Shown here piece after piece: positions 18,695-26,359 of a DNA stretch of 64,000 nt; position 1 is the stretch's first letter; each line of letters opens with the position of its first letter. Both the position numbers and the translations under genes were made by a program. The notes under the pieces are model-generated. The model saw nothing but the letters and a program-made list of their open reading frames with translations. It ran no database searches and had not been told where the DNA came from. The stretch spans positions 248,001 to 312,000 of the forward strand of contig NZ_JAKCPW010000001.1 of NCBI RefSeq assembly GCF_021440085.1, read 5' to 3'. Source of the stretch: Dyadobacter sp. CY261. GTDB lineage: Bacteria; Bacteroidota; Bacteroidia; Cytophagales; Spirosomataceae.

Positions 18695-18758
18695 GGAGGA
18701 CAGCAGGAGCTTGTCGCCCAGAGCGCAGTCGAAGGGCGACAAGCTCCTGCTGTCCTCC
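18695..18758. repeat. 25-bp perfect inverted repeat behind SusD
   Basis: Arms at 18695-18719 and 18734-18758 are exact complements (left arm begins ggaggacagcaggagcttgt), with a 14-base loop at 18720-18733 (agagcgcagtcgaa). It could serve as a transcription terminator for the SusC/SusD operon, but it lacks a clean T-run and its long perfect stem plus the agcgcagtcgaag loop looks more like a dispersed palindromic element of Bacteroidota genomes. Confidence 0.7.
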
Positions 18759-18882
18759 GTTTCCTTCCATTCCTCCTTTTCCTACCTTTTTAATGAGCAA
18801 AATTCGATGGTACTTAATCAGTATTTTATTGCAATGTGCCCGCTTTTGGTTTAAATTCATAACTCAACCAAAAATCAGGACT

Positions 18883-20007
18883 ATGCGCGCATTTCATAAA
18901 CTGCTATTCGCTATTGTATTGTTTGCCAATGCGTTCGGTTCGTTTGCGGCCGATCAGCCTGAAACGCTGAAAATCGGCGCCCAGGCTCCCGACTTTAACC
19001 TGCTCGGTGTGGATGGCAAACGATATTCGTTGAAAAGTTTTGCCGGTGCGGATATTCTCGCGATCGTATTTACCTGCAACCATTGTCCAACGGCACAAGC
19101 CTACGAGGAACGCATCAAGAAACTGACCTCCGATTATAAAGCGAAAAAAGTCGCATTGATCGCCATTTCGTCGAATGATCCCAAAGCCATTTTGCTCGAT
19201 GAGCTCGGTTATACCGACATGAGTGACACTTATGACGAAATGAAACTTCGGGCGAAGGATATGGCTTACAATTTTCCCTATCTGTACGATGGCGATGATC
19301 AGAAGATCGCGTTAGCCTACGGCCCGGTTGCTACACCGCATATTTTTATTTTTGATAAAGCAAGAAAACTACAATATCATGGCCGGATCGACGATGTCGA
19401 GAAGCCGACCGGCACGCCGAAGAACATCGATGCACGCAATGCAATAGAAGCAATGCTGGCAGGAAAGCCGGTTCCGGTGCCTGCAACCAAAACCTTTGGC
19501 TGTTCCATGAAATGGGCGGCGAAAGAGGATAATGTCAAGAAGGAACAAACTGCCTGGGCAAAGGAGCCGGTTACTTTGGAAACCATCGACGAGGCAGGTT
19601 TGAAGGAGTTAATACAAAACAAATCGGACAAACTGCGGCTCATTAATGTATGGGCTACCTGGTGTGGTCCGTGCGTGACGGAGTTCCCAGATTTCATGGT
19701 AATGCACCATATGTACCGCCGGCGCGATTTTGAGTTTATCTCGATCAGTGCGGACAATCCCGACAAGAAGGACAAAGCCCTGAAATTTCTGCAAGGTAAG
19801 TTTGCTTCTAATAAGAACTATATTTTCAATGTGGAAGACAAATACAAGCTTATCGAAGCGGTAGATCCGAAGTGGCAGGGCGCTTTACCGTATACCATAC
19901 TTGTGGAACCAGGCGGGAAGATCGTCTATTCGCAGCAAGGACCCATCGATCCCGCAAAAATGAAGAAGCTGATTGTCGAGAACAAGTATGTTGGACGGTA
20001 CTACTAA
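18883..20007 (+). CDS. Periplasmic protein with two thioredoxin-fold domains
   Basis: A 374-residue exported protein. A signal peptide spans ~1-23 (MRAFHKLLFAIVLFANAFGSFA). Domain 1 (25-215) is a redoxin/AhpC-TSA type: IGAQAPDFNLLGVDGKRYSL, CNHC at 65-68 and the cis-Pro region VATPHIFIFD. Domain 2 (~220-374) is TlpA-like: NVWATWCGPC with the WCGPC motif at 260-264, and ALPYTILVEPGGKI. ATG 18883 is chosen because it starts the signal peptide. It is followed 28 bases later by a Tat-exported isomerase-like gene. Likely a thiol-disulfide reductase or a peroxiredoxin-thioredoxin fusion; substrate unknown. Confidence 0.87.
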   Translation: MRAFHKLLFAIVLFANAFGSFAADQPETLKIGAQAPDFNLLGVDGKRYSLKSFAGADILAIVFTCNHCPTAQAYEERIKKLTSDYKAKKVALIAISSNDPKAILLDELGYTDMSDTYDEMKLRAKDMAYNFPYLYDGDDQKIALAYGPVATPHIFIFDKARKLQYHGRIDDVEKPTGTPKNIDARNAIEAMLAGKPVPVPATKTFGCSMKWAAKEDNVKKEQTAWAKEPVTLETIDEAGLKELIQNKSDKLRLINVWATWCGPCVTEFPDFMVMHHMYRRRDFEFISISADNPDKKDKALKFLQGKFASNKNYIFNVEDKYKLIEAVDPKWQGALPYTILVEPGGKIVYSQQGPIDPAKMKKLIVENKYVGRYY

Positions 20008-20035
20008 TCGAGATTTAAACAACCAACCTGACTTT

Positions 20036-21043
20036 ATGGAAGACCAAGACTTTTCAAGACGCCGGTTCCTGGGTACCTCAGCCCTCGCGGCGGCGGGTTT
20101 CGTGATGGCGCGTACACCCATTTTCGGCGCACCGGCTTACATCAAAAACCTCGGCAAACCTAATTCGCTGTTCAACGGCGTGCAGGTGGGAGCCATTACC
20201 TATTCATGGAGGAGCCTGCCCGGCAGTGCGGAGGATATTTTGAAGTACTGCATTGAAACCAATATCAGCGCGATCGAGCTTATGGGTCCTACTGGCGAGT
20301 CGTTTGCCGGAGCTCCCGAAGCGCCGCCTCGCCCAAACCTGGCTCCCGGCCCGGACGGCAAGCGTCCGGAAATGACCGACGAGCAGAAAGCAGTTCAGAA
20401 AGAATATGCTACCAAGATGGCGGAGTGGCGCGCGAAGGTTTCAATGGACAAATTCGTGCAGTTGCGCAAAAAGTATAATGACGCAGGTGTAACCATTTAT
20501 GCTTTCAAACCGAATGCATTGAATGCGAACAGCACCGATGCCGAAGTGGATTACGCATTCCGCGCAGCCAAAGCGCTAGGAGCCAACCAGGCTAATGTAG
20601 AGTTGCCGGGCGATGCGGCGCAGACAAAGCGCCTCGGCGATATTGCGGCTAAAAACAAAGTGTACTGCGGCTATCACGGTCACACCCAGCAGACACCAAC
20701 CTGGTGGGATACCGCATTGAGCCAGTCGAAATACAATGCGATGAACTTCGATATGGGACATTACGTGGCGGCGGGCTTCGACCCGTTCCCATTGCTGGAA
20801 GCGAAGCACGACCATATCGTGAGCATGCACGTGAAAGACCGGAAAAACAAAGAGCACGGCGGCGCTAATGTGGTTTGGGGGCAAGGGGATACGCCTATTG
20901 TGGCGGTGCTGGAACTGATGCGCGCTAAGAAATATAAGTTCCCGGCTACAATTGAGCTGGAATATGAGATCCCGGCAGGTTCGGATGCATTGAAGGAAAC
21001 AGCGAAATGCGTTGAATTCGCGCGGAAGGCGCTGGGGGCGTAA
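20036..21043 (+). CDS. Tat-exported sugar phosphate isomerase/epimerase-like TIM barrel
   Basis: A 335-residue xylose-isomerase-like TIM-barrel protein (AP_endonuc_2 fold). The twin-arginine signal SRRRFLGTSALAAAGF lies at residues 7-22 and targets it to the periplasm in folded form. The barrel shows GVQVGAITYSW, CGYHGHTQQTP, NFDMGHYVAAGFDP, HIVSMHVKDRK and FPATIELEYEIP, the usual His/Glu/Asp metal-ligand strands. A Pro-rich insert (EAPPRPNLAPGPDGKRPEM) sits near residue 105. Start at 20036 is preferred over 19973 because it puts the Tat motif at the N-terminus. It probably belongs with the SusC/SusD-redoxin genes upstream. Confidence 0.88.
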   Translation: MEDQDFSRRRFLGTSALAAAGFVMARTPIFGAPAYIKNLGKPNSLFNGVQVGAITYSWRSLPGSAEDILKYCIETNISAIELMGPTGESFAGAPEAPPRPNLAPGPDGKRPEMTDEQKAVQKEYATKMAEWRAKVSMDKFVQLRKKYNDAGVTIYAFKPNALNANSTDAEVDYAFRAAKALGANQANVELPGDAAQTKRLGDIAAKNKVYCGYHGHTQQTPTWWDTALSQSKYNAMNFDMGHYVAAGFDPFPLLEAKHDHIVSMHVKDRKNKEHGGANVVWGQGDTPIVAVLELMRAKKYKFPATIELEYEIPAGSDALKETAKCVEFARKALGA

Positions 21044-21506
21044 AATTTAACGAAGCATTTTTCTGGGTCGTGGAGTGCATTTACACATGCGCTTCGCGAC
21101 CCAACGTTTTTATTACTGCCGTTGTTGCCGTTGTTGGTGTTATCACCAACAACATTCGTTGCCTAACACCACGATTGTCACGACTGCCGTTGTTGGTGTT
21201 ATCACCAACAACATTGCTACGCGATACTGCGATTGACGCGACTACTAAGTTTCTACTGTAATTGACGTTGTAGTCAACAGCCTTACAAAGCGCGATGCGA
21301 CAACATGCCGGTGATAACATCAGCCACGGCTTCAAGTTGGCGATATGTCGGTTGATGGTGATAACACCAACAATGGCTGACCTTTGTGATGCCCGAGTTA
21401 CGTGGAATTCCCATATAAATCGGGCATTTTAAATATTCCCGCATCAAACCCTGTTACCAAATTCCCAAATCAACGTCTCAATAGAAACAAAAATCTATGA
21501 GACACG
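21044..21506. repeat. Upstream repeat field of the RAYT: two identical palindromes plus degenerate copies
   Basis: This gene-free stretch holds two copies of a palindrome with arms gttgttggtg and caccaacaac around the tetraloop ttat, at 21130-21153 and 21189-21212; both are preceded by tgcc and followed by att. A third, degenerate copy (gttgatggtgataacaccaaca) lies near 21351-21372, and fragments of the same motif occur around 21265-21330. No coding frame fits. These are REP-like elements associated with the transposase gene that follows. Confidence 0.85.
21064..21110 (+). terminator. Hairpin with T-run after the isomerase gene
   Basis: Arms tgggtcg (21064-21070) and cgaccca (21097-21103) enclose a partly pairing loop and are followed by acgttttta. 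It lies 20 bases behind the isomerase stop and before the repeat field. Confidence 0.45.
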
Positions 21507-22331
21507 ATGGAAACACATTACATTCAGTTTTTTACTGCGACAATTCTTTGGTGGAAATACTTATTGCAGGAAGACCGGTACAAGGACATCGTACTGCAAA
21601 GCATGAAATTTCTGGTTGACGACAATCGGGCACGGATTCATGGGTTTGTCATCATGCCAAATCACCTACATCTAATTTGGCGGATTAATAAGGAGAGGGC
21701 CCGCGCCGATGTACAACGTGACTTTTTGAAATATACCGCACAGCAGATTAAGTTTGACCTCATTGCAAATAATCCCGAGAAGCTTAGGGAGTTCGAAGTA
21801 AAAGCAAAGGATCGGCGCTATCAATTCTGGGAGCGAAATGCGCTTAGTATCGATCTGTATTCTGAAAAAGTTTTGCTTCAAAAACTGGACTACATTCATA
21901 GGAATCCTATTCAGAAGGCATGGAAGCTCGCGGAAGATGAGGCTGGATACAAGTACAGCTCGTATCGGTTTTACGATGGGCAAGGGGATGATTTCGGGTT
22001 TTTTCTCACTATATGGATTAATTGCCGCTGCTGGCGTATCAACCACACTCACGCCTTCCCACGCCATTGTAGGTGTTGTCCCACGCCATTGTTGGTGTTG
22101 TCCCGCGCCATTGTTGGTGTTGTCACCAACATGCCAGTGACATGTGCTGTTGCCGTTGTTGGTGTTATCACCGACAACGCTCCGGATGGTGCGATGGCAG
22201 TTTCCGGATGGTGCAATGGCAGTTACGTGTTCAGCATTGGAAGTTGGTGGTCGCACCAACTACGGCATTCATCAACTAGGGCTTGGGATGGTGCAATGGC
22301 AGTGTGCCTATTCAGTACCGGTTGTTGGTGA
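21507..22331 (+). CDS. REP-associated tyrosine transposase (IS200/Y1_Tnp), 3' end frameshifted
   Basis: The reading frame encodes 274 residues, of which the first ~165 are the transposase. Evidence for the Y1/HUH nuclease: the HUH motif in MPNHLHLIW (His53, His55), the candidate catalytic Tyr76 in FLKYTAQQI, and the family blocks FWERN and LDYIHRNPIQKAW. The conserved part ends at DDFGFF near 22004. The in-frame remainder is translated REP sequence and probably not functional. In another frame the run of six T at 21999-22004 leads to SHYMD and a stop at 22019-22021, which looks like the true family C-terminus; a one-base gain or two-base loss in the T-run would restore it. It may be active, slippage-expressed or a fresh pseudogene. 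Confidence 0.8.
   Translation: METHYIQFFTATILWWKYLLQEDRYKDIVLQSMKFLVDDNRARIHGFVIMPNHLHLIWRINKERARADVQRDFLKYTAQQIKFDLIANNPEKLREFEVKAKDRRYQFWERNALSIDLYSEKVLLQKLDYIHRNPIQKAWKLAEDEAGYKYSSYRFYDGQGDDFGFFLTIWINCRCWRINHTHAFPRHCRCCPTPLLVLSRAIVGVVTNMPVTCAVAVVGVITDNAPDGAMAVSGWCNGSYVFSIGSWWSHQLRHSSTRAWDGAMAVCLFSTGCW
22063..22128 (+). repeat. Three tandem 22-bp REP half-units
   Basis: Units start with gccattg at 22063, 22085 and 22107 and share gccattgttggtgttgtc, each exactly 22 bases apart. Only the third continues into the second palindrome arm. A related 22-base periodicity appears at 22181-22222, where tccggatggtgc(g/a)atggcag occurs twice (22181, 22203), with a third partial copy at 22286-22302. 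Confidence 0.75.
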
Positions 22332-22446
22332 CAACACCAACAACAGCATTGATAGTAACCGAAGTAGACTCTGGGGTGATAATTTTTGTGAACATGTCAG
22401 TGTGGTTTTGTCTAAACTAATCTAGAAAAATTCTCGTAAAAATTTT

Positions 22447-22458
22447 TTCGTACGAAAT
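22447..22458. promoter_or_regulatory. Candidate BlaI-type operator
   Basis: A perfect 12-base palindrome, tttcgtacgaaa, in an AT-rich setting just before the -7 box of the blaI-like gene. Its place between -33 and -7 fits autorepression by the encoded BlaI-family protein; the binding itself is inferred. Confidence 0.45.
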
Positions 22459-22464
22459 TTTTCC

Positions 22465-22472
22465 TACCTTTG
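22465..22472 (+). promoter_or_regulatory. Bacteroidota -7 promoter box
   Basis: TACCTTTG matches the TAnnTTTG -7 consensus of Bacteroidota, 26 bases before the ATG of the blaI-like gene. The -33 element is not distinct (T-rich at about 22443-22446). Confidence 0.55.
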
Positions 22473-22497
22473 GATTATTGATTGAAAAACCTACAAA

Positions 22498-22863
22498 ATG
22501 GAACCTACCAAATCAGAATTGGAGATACTGCAAGTGCTTTGGGAATACGGGCCGTCGACGGTGCGGTTTGTGAACGATAAGCTCAATGAGGAAAAGCGGG
22601 CAGTGCAGTATTCTTCCACTTTGAAGCTGATGCAGATCATGGCCGAAAAAGGTATTGTGATCCGGGATGAAAGTAGTATGAAGCACGTATATAGTCCCGC
22701 GGAGCCGGAGAATAAGACAAAGTCGGCGTTGTTGGAGCGGTTTGTGGATTCGATGTATCGGGGTTCCGCTTCGAGCCTGGTGATGCAGCTTTTCGGGAAT
22801 AAGAATACTTCTGCCGAAGAACTCAACGAGATCAAAGATTTTTTGAAAAAATTGGATCAGTAA
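22498..22863 (+). CDS. BlaI/MecI/CopY-family repressor
   Basis: A 121-residue winged-helix repressor. The N-terminus (PTKSELEILQVLWEYGPSTVRFVNDKL) and the wing region (YSSTLKLMQIMAEKGIVIRDESSMKHVYSP) are typical of BlaI. The C-terminal half (LLERFVDSMYRGSASSLVMQLF) is the dimerisation helix pair, where relatives are cleaved after sensor activation. It is 27 bases upstream of an M56 peptidase gene, its expected activator. No beta-lactamase or penicillin-binding gene adjoins, so the regulon is likely something else, such as envelope stress. Confidence 0.92.
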   Translation: MEPTKSELEILQVLWEYGPSTVRFVNDKLNEEKRAVQYSSTLKLMQIMAEKGIVIRDESSMKHVYSPAEPENKTKSALLERFVDSMYRGSASSLVMQLFGNKNTSAEELNEIKDFLKKLDQ

Positions 22864-22890
22864 TTTCTAAACCATTTCAATCCGTTAGCC

Positions 22891-24894
22891 ATGAATTGGA
22901 ATATCATCGACCAGCCCGCCACCCACCTATGGATAGAGGCATTGTGTCTCACCCTCATGCATTCGCTCTGGCAAGGTCTTATTGCTGCTATTCTGGTGGG
23001 GGGAATTTTGCTTTCTACCCGTAAAAGTAAACCGGCGTTGCGCTACAATCTGCTCGCATTGGTCATGTTTCTATTTGTTTCGGTTGCGGTGCTGACTTTC
23101 GTGCTGATCATCGGCCAATCGGAGGGGGCCTCCCGGACAATGGCGGTTTTTTCCAGGGAATGGGTGGCCACAGCAGTCTTGCAGAATACCGGCAATGCGA
23201 TGAGCGTGGCTGTGGAATCCGACTGGATGGCAAGTATCATCCATTTTTTTAGTCGGCATGCGCAGGTGATAGTAGCTGTGTGGTTTGTGATTTTTGCATT
23301 GAAATCTTTACAGGCAGCAAGCGGGTTACACTATCTTAACAAAGTGACAAGGTCCGTTGCGGAGCCACAAATGAAATGGATCGTCCGTTTCTACGAGCTC
23401 GCAGAAAGAATGCAGATTCGTGGAGAGATTGAACTCCGTGAGTCGGCGCAGGTGGCAGTGCCGATGGTGATCGGGTTTCTGAAACCGGTCGTGCTGGTGC
23501 CTTTGGGTATGCTGGCGAATCTGCCCGCAGGCCAAGTGGAAGCTATTTTGCTGCATGAGCTGGCGCATATCCGACGCCGAGATTACCTGGTGAACCTGTT
23601 ACAAATCTTTTGTGAAAACGTATTCTTCTTCAATCCCGCAGTTTTGTGGGTTTCGAAACTGATCCGCGAGCAACGGGAGCATTGCTGCGACGATCTGGCT
23701 ATCAGCGTCATGCAGAATAAAACCTCTTTCATTCATGCACTGGTGTCATTCCAGGAATACAACCAGTCGCGCCCTGCATTTGAAATGGCCTTTTCCAAAA
23801 AGCGTAATCATTTGCTCGACAGGATCAAACGCATTGTCAATAATAATAATAAACCACTTGATGCCATGGAAAAACTATTTGTTACATTCAGTCTGGCGGC
23901 AGCTATTGCATTGTCGGCCGCTACTGCGCCGGAAAAGGCGGTTAAATCGCGATTAATGCGGGTTCCGGGTGAAACTCAGTCCATTGAAAATATCCTATTG
24001 CCGGAAGGACACGAGGCGGTAATCCCGCAATCGGATACGCTTCCAAAGAAAAAGTTGAAGTCGGCTGATATGGAAATCCATTCCGCCAACGTGCATTCAG
24101 CACGGGAAGGGGTAAGTACTTACAGCGTGACGCGCAACAACAAACATTACGAGATCGTACAGCGGAATGGCAAAATGATTTCGTTGTGGATCGATGACCA
24201 GGAAATTCCGCAAAGCGAATATGGCAAGTATCAGCCTGAAATCGATAAGATTATGGTAGAGGTGAAGGTTCAGCATGAACGCGCGGAAAAAGAACGTGAA
24301 AAAGCGGAGGAAATGCGCATCGCGGCCGACGGACAGCGCCGCGAGGCCGATAAGCAACGCGAAGAGGCACATGCTATGCGGCTCGAAGCCGACAAACATC
24401 GCGAAGAGGCAAACGAAATACGGGTAAATACAAACAGTAATCGTGGTGAAGCCGAAAAATTGAGAGTTGAGGCGAACAAACACCGCGAAGCAGCAGAAGA
24501 TATGCGTAAGCAAGCCGATGCGATGCGCCTGAATGCCGAAAAGCAGCGCAAAGAAGCGGACAATTTCCGAGCGGAAGCCGAAGTACACCGCAAGGAAGCG
24601 GAAGTACACCGGGCTCATGCGGACAAGGAAAGAGAGGCTTATGTCAAAATCCAGGAAGGCATTATTAACGAGCTTTCCAGCGCGGGTTTGGTAAAAGACA
24701 AGGAAAACTTGTCATATAAATTGTCAAATGAGGATCTGATCGTCAACGGTGAGAAGCAATCAGCGGATTTGCATCAGAAATTGAAAAACAAATACCTCAA
24801 AGATCTTGGCAATAAGAAATTTGAGTTGATGTACAACTACCGCAACCAGAACGGTCACATTAAAACTGGCGTCACCAGTCCCCGCGAAGAATAG
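22891..24894 (+). CDS. M56 (BlaR1-like) membrane metallopeptidase with C-terminal coiled coil
   Basis: A 667-residue sensor peptidase. Membrane helices lie at about 15-40, 50-75, 118-140 and 325-345. The zinc motif HELAH is at 222-226 with the downstream glutamate/cluster REQREHCCDDLAI. Instead of a penicillin-binding domain, the part after the fourth helix (350-667) contains a long Glu/Arg/Lys-rich coiled coil at about 455-585, built from ~14-residue units such as REEAHAMRLEADKH and REEANEIRVNTNSN. A final small domain (LSYKLSNEDLIVNGEKQSADLHQKLKNKYLKDLG) follows. It should cleave the upstream repressor on sensing an unknown envelope signal. Confidence 0.9.
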   Translation: MNWNIIDQPATHLWIEALCLTLMHSLWQGLIAAILVGGILLSTRKSKPALRYNLLALVMFLFVSVAVLTFVLIIGQSEGASRTMAVFSREWVATAVLQNTGNAMSVAVESDWMASIIHFFSRHAQVIVAVWFVIFALKSLQAASGLHYLNKVTRSVAEPQMKWIVRFYELAERMQIRGEIELRESAQVAVPMVIGFLKPVVLVPLGMLANLPAGQVEAILLHELAHIRRRDYLVNLLQIFCENVFFFNPAVLWVSKLIREQREHCCDDLAISVMQNKTSFIHALVSFQEYNQSRPAFEMAFSKKRNHLLDRIKRIVNNNNKPLDAMEKLFVTFSLAAAIALSAATAPEKAVKSRLMRVPGETQSIENILLPEGHEAVIPQSDTLPKKKLKSADMEIHSANVHSAREGVSTYSVTRNNKHYEIVQRNGKMISLWIDDQEIPQSEYGKYQPEIDKIMVEVKVQHERAEKEREKAEEMRIAADGQRREADKQREEAHAMRLEADKHREEANEIRVNTNSNRGEAEKLRVEANKHREAAEDMRKQADAMRLNAEKQRKEADNFRAEAEVHRKEAEVHRAHADKEREAYVKIQEGIINELSSAGLVKDKENLSYKLSNEDLIVNGEKQSADLHQKLKNKYLKDLGNKKFELMYNYRNQNGHIKTGVTSPREE

Positions 24895-24955
24895 GAGTAA
24901 AATCATCTTTGCGATGTGTTTAATAAGGAGTTACAACGATAACTTCTGAATCGCA

Positions 24956-26107
24956 ATGCATCGCAGGACATTCATCAAAAACACATCGATTGCAGTAGCC
25001 GGGGCCTCATTAGCTTCCGGTTTTGCTGTTTCAAGCGGAGCCAATCCAGTCCAGGCCGTACAGAATAAGCTGCCGAAATGGAAAGGGTTTAACCTCCTCG
25101 ACTTTTTCTCGCCCGATCCCACCAAAGGGAGGAAGGCAACGACCGAAGAACAATTCAAATGGATGAGTGATTGGGGTTTCGACTTTGTCCGAATACCAAT
25201 GGCATACCCCGCTTACCTGAAATTCGACCGATCGAGGGATATTACACCCGAAGAGATTTATCAGATCGACGAGCAGGCCGTGGAGCGAATCGACAAATTG
25301 GTGGCTGCCGCGCATAAAAACAACATCCATGTAAGCCTGAACCTGCACCGCGCGCCGGGCTATTGTGTGAATGCGGGCTTCAATGAACCCTATAACCTCT
25401 GGACCGATCAGAAAGCGCTCGACGCATTCTGTTTCCACTGGAATATGTGGGCCAAAAGGTACAAAAGCACTTCTTCGAAACGCATTAGCTTCGACCTGCT
25501 CAACGAGCCCAGCATGCGTGCCGATATGAACGACCAACATTCCAAACGCTCGTCCGTTCCCGGTGAGGTCTACCGCAAGGTTGCTATTGCTGCCTCGGAA
25601 GCCATTCGGAAAGAAAACCCGGCGCATCTGATCATCGCGGATGGCAACGATGTAGGCTCCTCTGTAATTCCTGAACTGACAGACCTCGACATCGCCCAGA
25701 GCTGCCGAGGCTATCATCCGGGCATTATTTCACATTATAAAGCGCCGTGGGCGATGAAAGACCCGGACAATGCCCCCGAACCCAAATGGCCGGGACAGGT
25801 AGGAGACCAGTACCTCAGCCGCGCAATGCTCGAAAAATTCTACAAGCCCTGGATCGAATTGGTAGGTAAAGGCGTCGGTGTGCATTGCGGAGAGTGCGGC
25901 TGCTGGAATAAAACCCCGCATGACGTTTTCCTGGCCTGGTTCAACGACGTACTTGATATCCTTTCGTCCAACGGCATCGGCTTCTCACTTTGGGAATTCG
26001 TCGGCGATTTCGGAGTGCTCGACTCCCGCCGCGAAGATGTCGTCTATGAAGACTGGCACGGTCATAAACTGGACCGGAAGTTGCTGACTTTGATGATGAA
26101 GTATTGA
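24956..26107 (+). CDS. Glycoside hydrolase family 5 (cellulase-like), exported
   Basis: A 383-residue GH5 enzyme with an N-terminal Tat-like signal (HRRTFIKNTSIAVAGASLASG). The (beta/alpha)8 core shows MSDWGFDFVRIPMAYPAYL, HVSLNLHRAPGY, the acid/base Glu184 in DLLNEPS and the nucleophile Glu313 in HCGECGCW, then FSLWEFVGDFGVLDS. All catalytic residues are in place, and the length fits the family. It could cleave beta-glucan, mannan or a glycoside; the subfamily cannot be told from sequence reading alone. Gene spacing gives no obvious operon partner. Confidence 0.9.
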   Translation: MHRRTFIKNTSIAVAGASLASGFAVSSGANPVQAVQNKLPKWKGFNLLDFFSPDPTKGRKATTEEQFKWMSDWGFDFVRIPMAYPAYLKFDRSRDITPEEIYQIDEQAVERIDKLVAAAHKNNIHVSLNLHRAPGYCVNAGFNEPYNLWTDQKALDAFCFHWNMWAKRYKSTSSKRISFDLLNEPSMRADMNDQHSKRSSVPGEVYRKVAIAASEAIRKENPAHLIIADGNDVGSSVIPELTDLDIAQSCRGYHPGIISHYKAPWAMKDPDNAPEPKWPGQVGDQYLSRAMLEKFYKPWIELVGKGVGVHCGECGCWNKTPHDVFLAWFNDVLDILSSNGIGFSLWEFVGDFGVLDSRREDVVYEDWHGHKLDRKLLTLMMKY

Positions 26108-26173
26108 TCTTAACTGACGAATACCCTTTTGAATGGCACGGCAAGAAATATTAAATGTGAAAAAATGACACAC

Positions 26174-26329
26174 ATGAAAACAATAGCAGCAGAGCTTTCC
26201 GATTCCGATGTGAACTTTATCCGTTCGCTCCAACGAGCAGAGCGGGATTTTGCTATGGAGGCAATTGAGGAAAAAATCGCTCGTGAAAAGAGAAATTCGC
26301 TCAATGAACTCCTGGCGGAGGGTTATTAA
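26174..26329 (+). CDS. Short antitoxin-like protein, orphan
   Basis: A 51-residue protein from ATG 26174 (ATG 26165 adds three residues). The sequence TIAAELSDSDVNFIRSLQRAERDFAMEAIEEKIAREKRNSLNELLAEGY has a short strand and two amphipathic helices like the ribbon-helix-helix or Phd-type antitoxins of Bacteroidota, whose members usually continue with a toxin-binding tail after EGY. Here it stops there, and no toxin gene follows (the next gene is on the other strand). It may be an orphan or truncated antitoxin. Confidence 0.5.
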   Translation: MKTIAAELSDSDVNFIRSLQRAERDFAMEAIEEKIAREKRNSLNELLAEGY

Positions 26330-26359
26330 ATTTAATTCACCTGGATATTTTCTAACCGG

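Larger units (their letters stand above)
21130..22344. mobile_element. RAYT-REP locus (IS200-like transposase with flanking REP palindromes)
   Basis: A single Y1/HUH transposase gene is flanked on both sides by copies of one palindrome, arms (gtt)gttggtg/caccaac(aac). Loops upstream are ttat (21130, 21189). Downstream copies have loops ttgt (22113-22130), ttat (imperfect, 22155-22178), gtcg (22243-22260) and acaa (22321-22344). The last is the reverse-complement orientation of a ttgt loop, so the outer repeats face each other. This is the layout known for REP-associated tyrosine transposases, which move or maintain REP sequences without the usual IS ends. Confidence 0.8.

Noticed and set aside
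22144..22425. ORFs inside the REP repeat field (93 and 68 residues)
   Set aside because: They are translations of the repeats (LLVLSPTT-type strings) and share no protein motif.
21044..22497. CRISPR array as an explanation for the repeats at 21-22.4 kb
   Set aside because: Repeats are irregularly spaced palindromes with changing loops, flanking a transposase; no uniform spacers and no cas genes.
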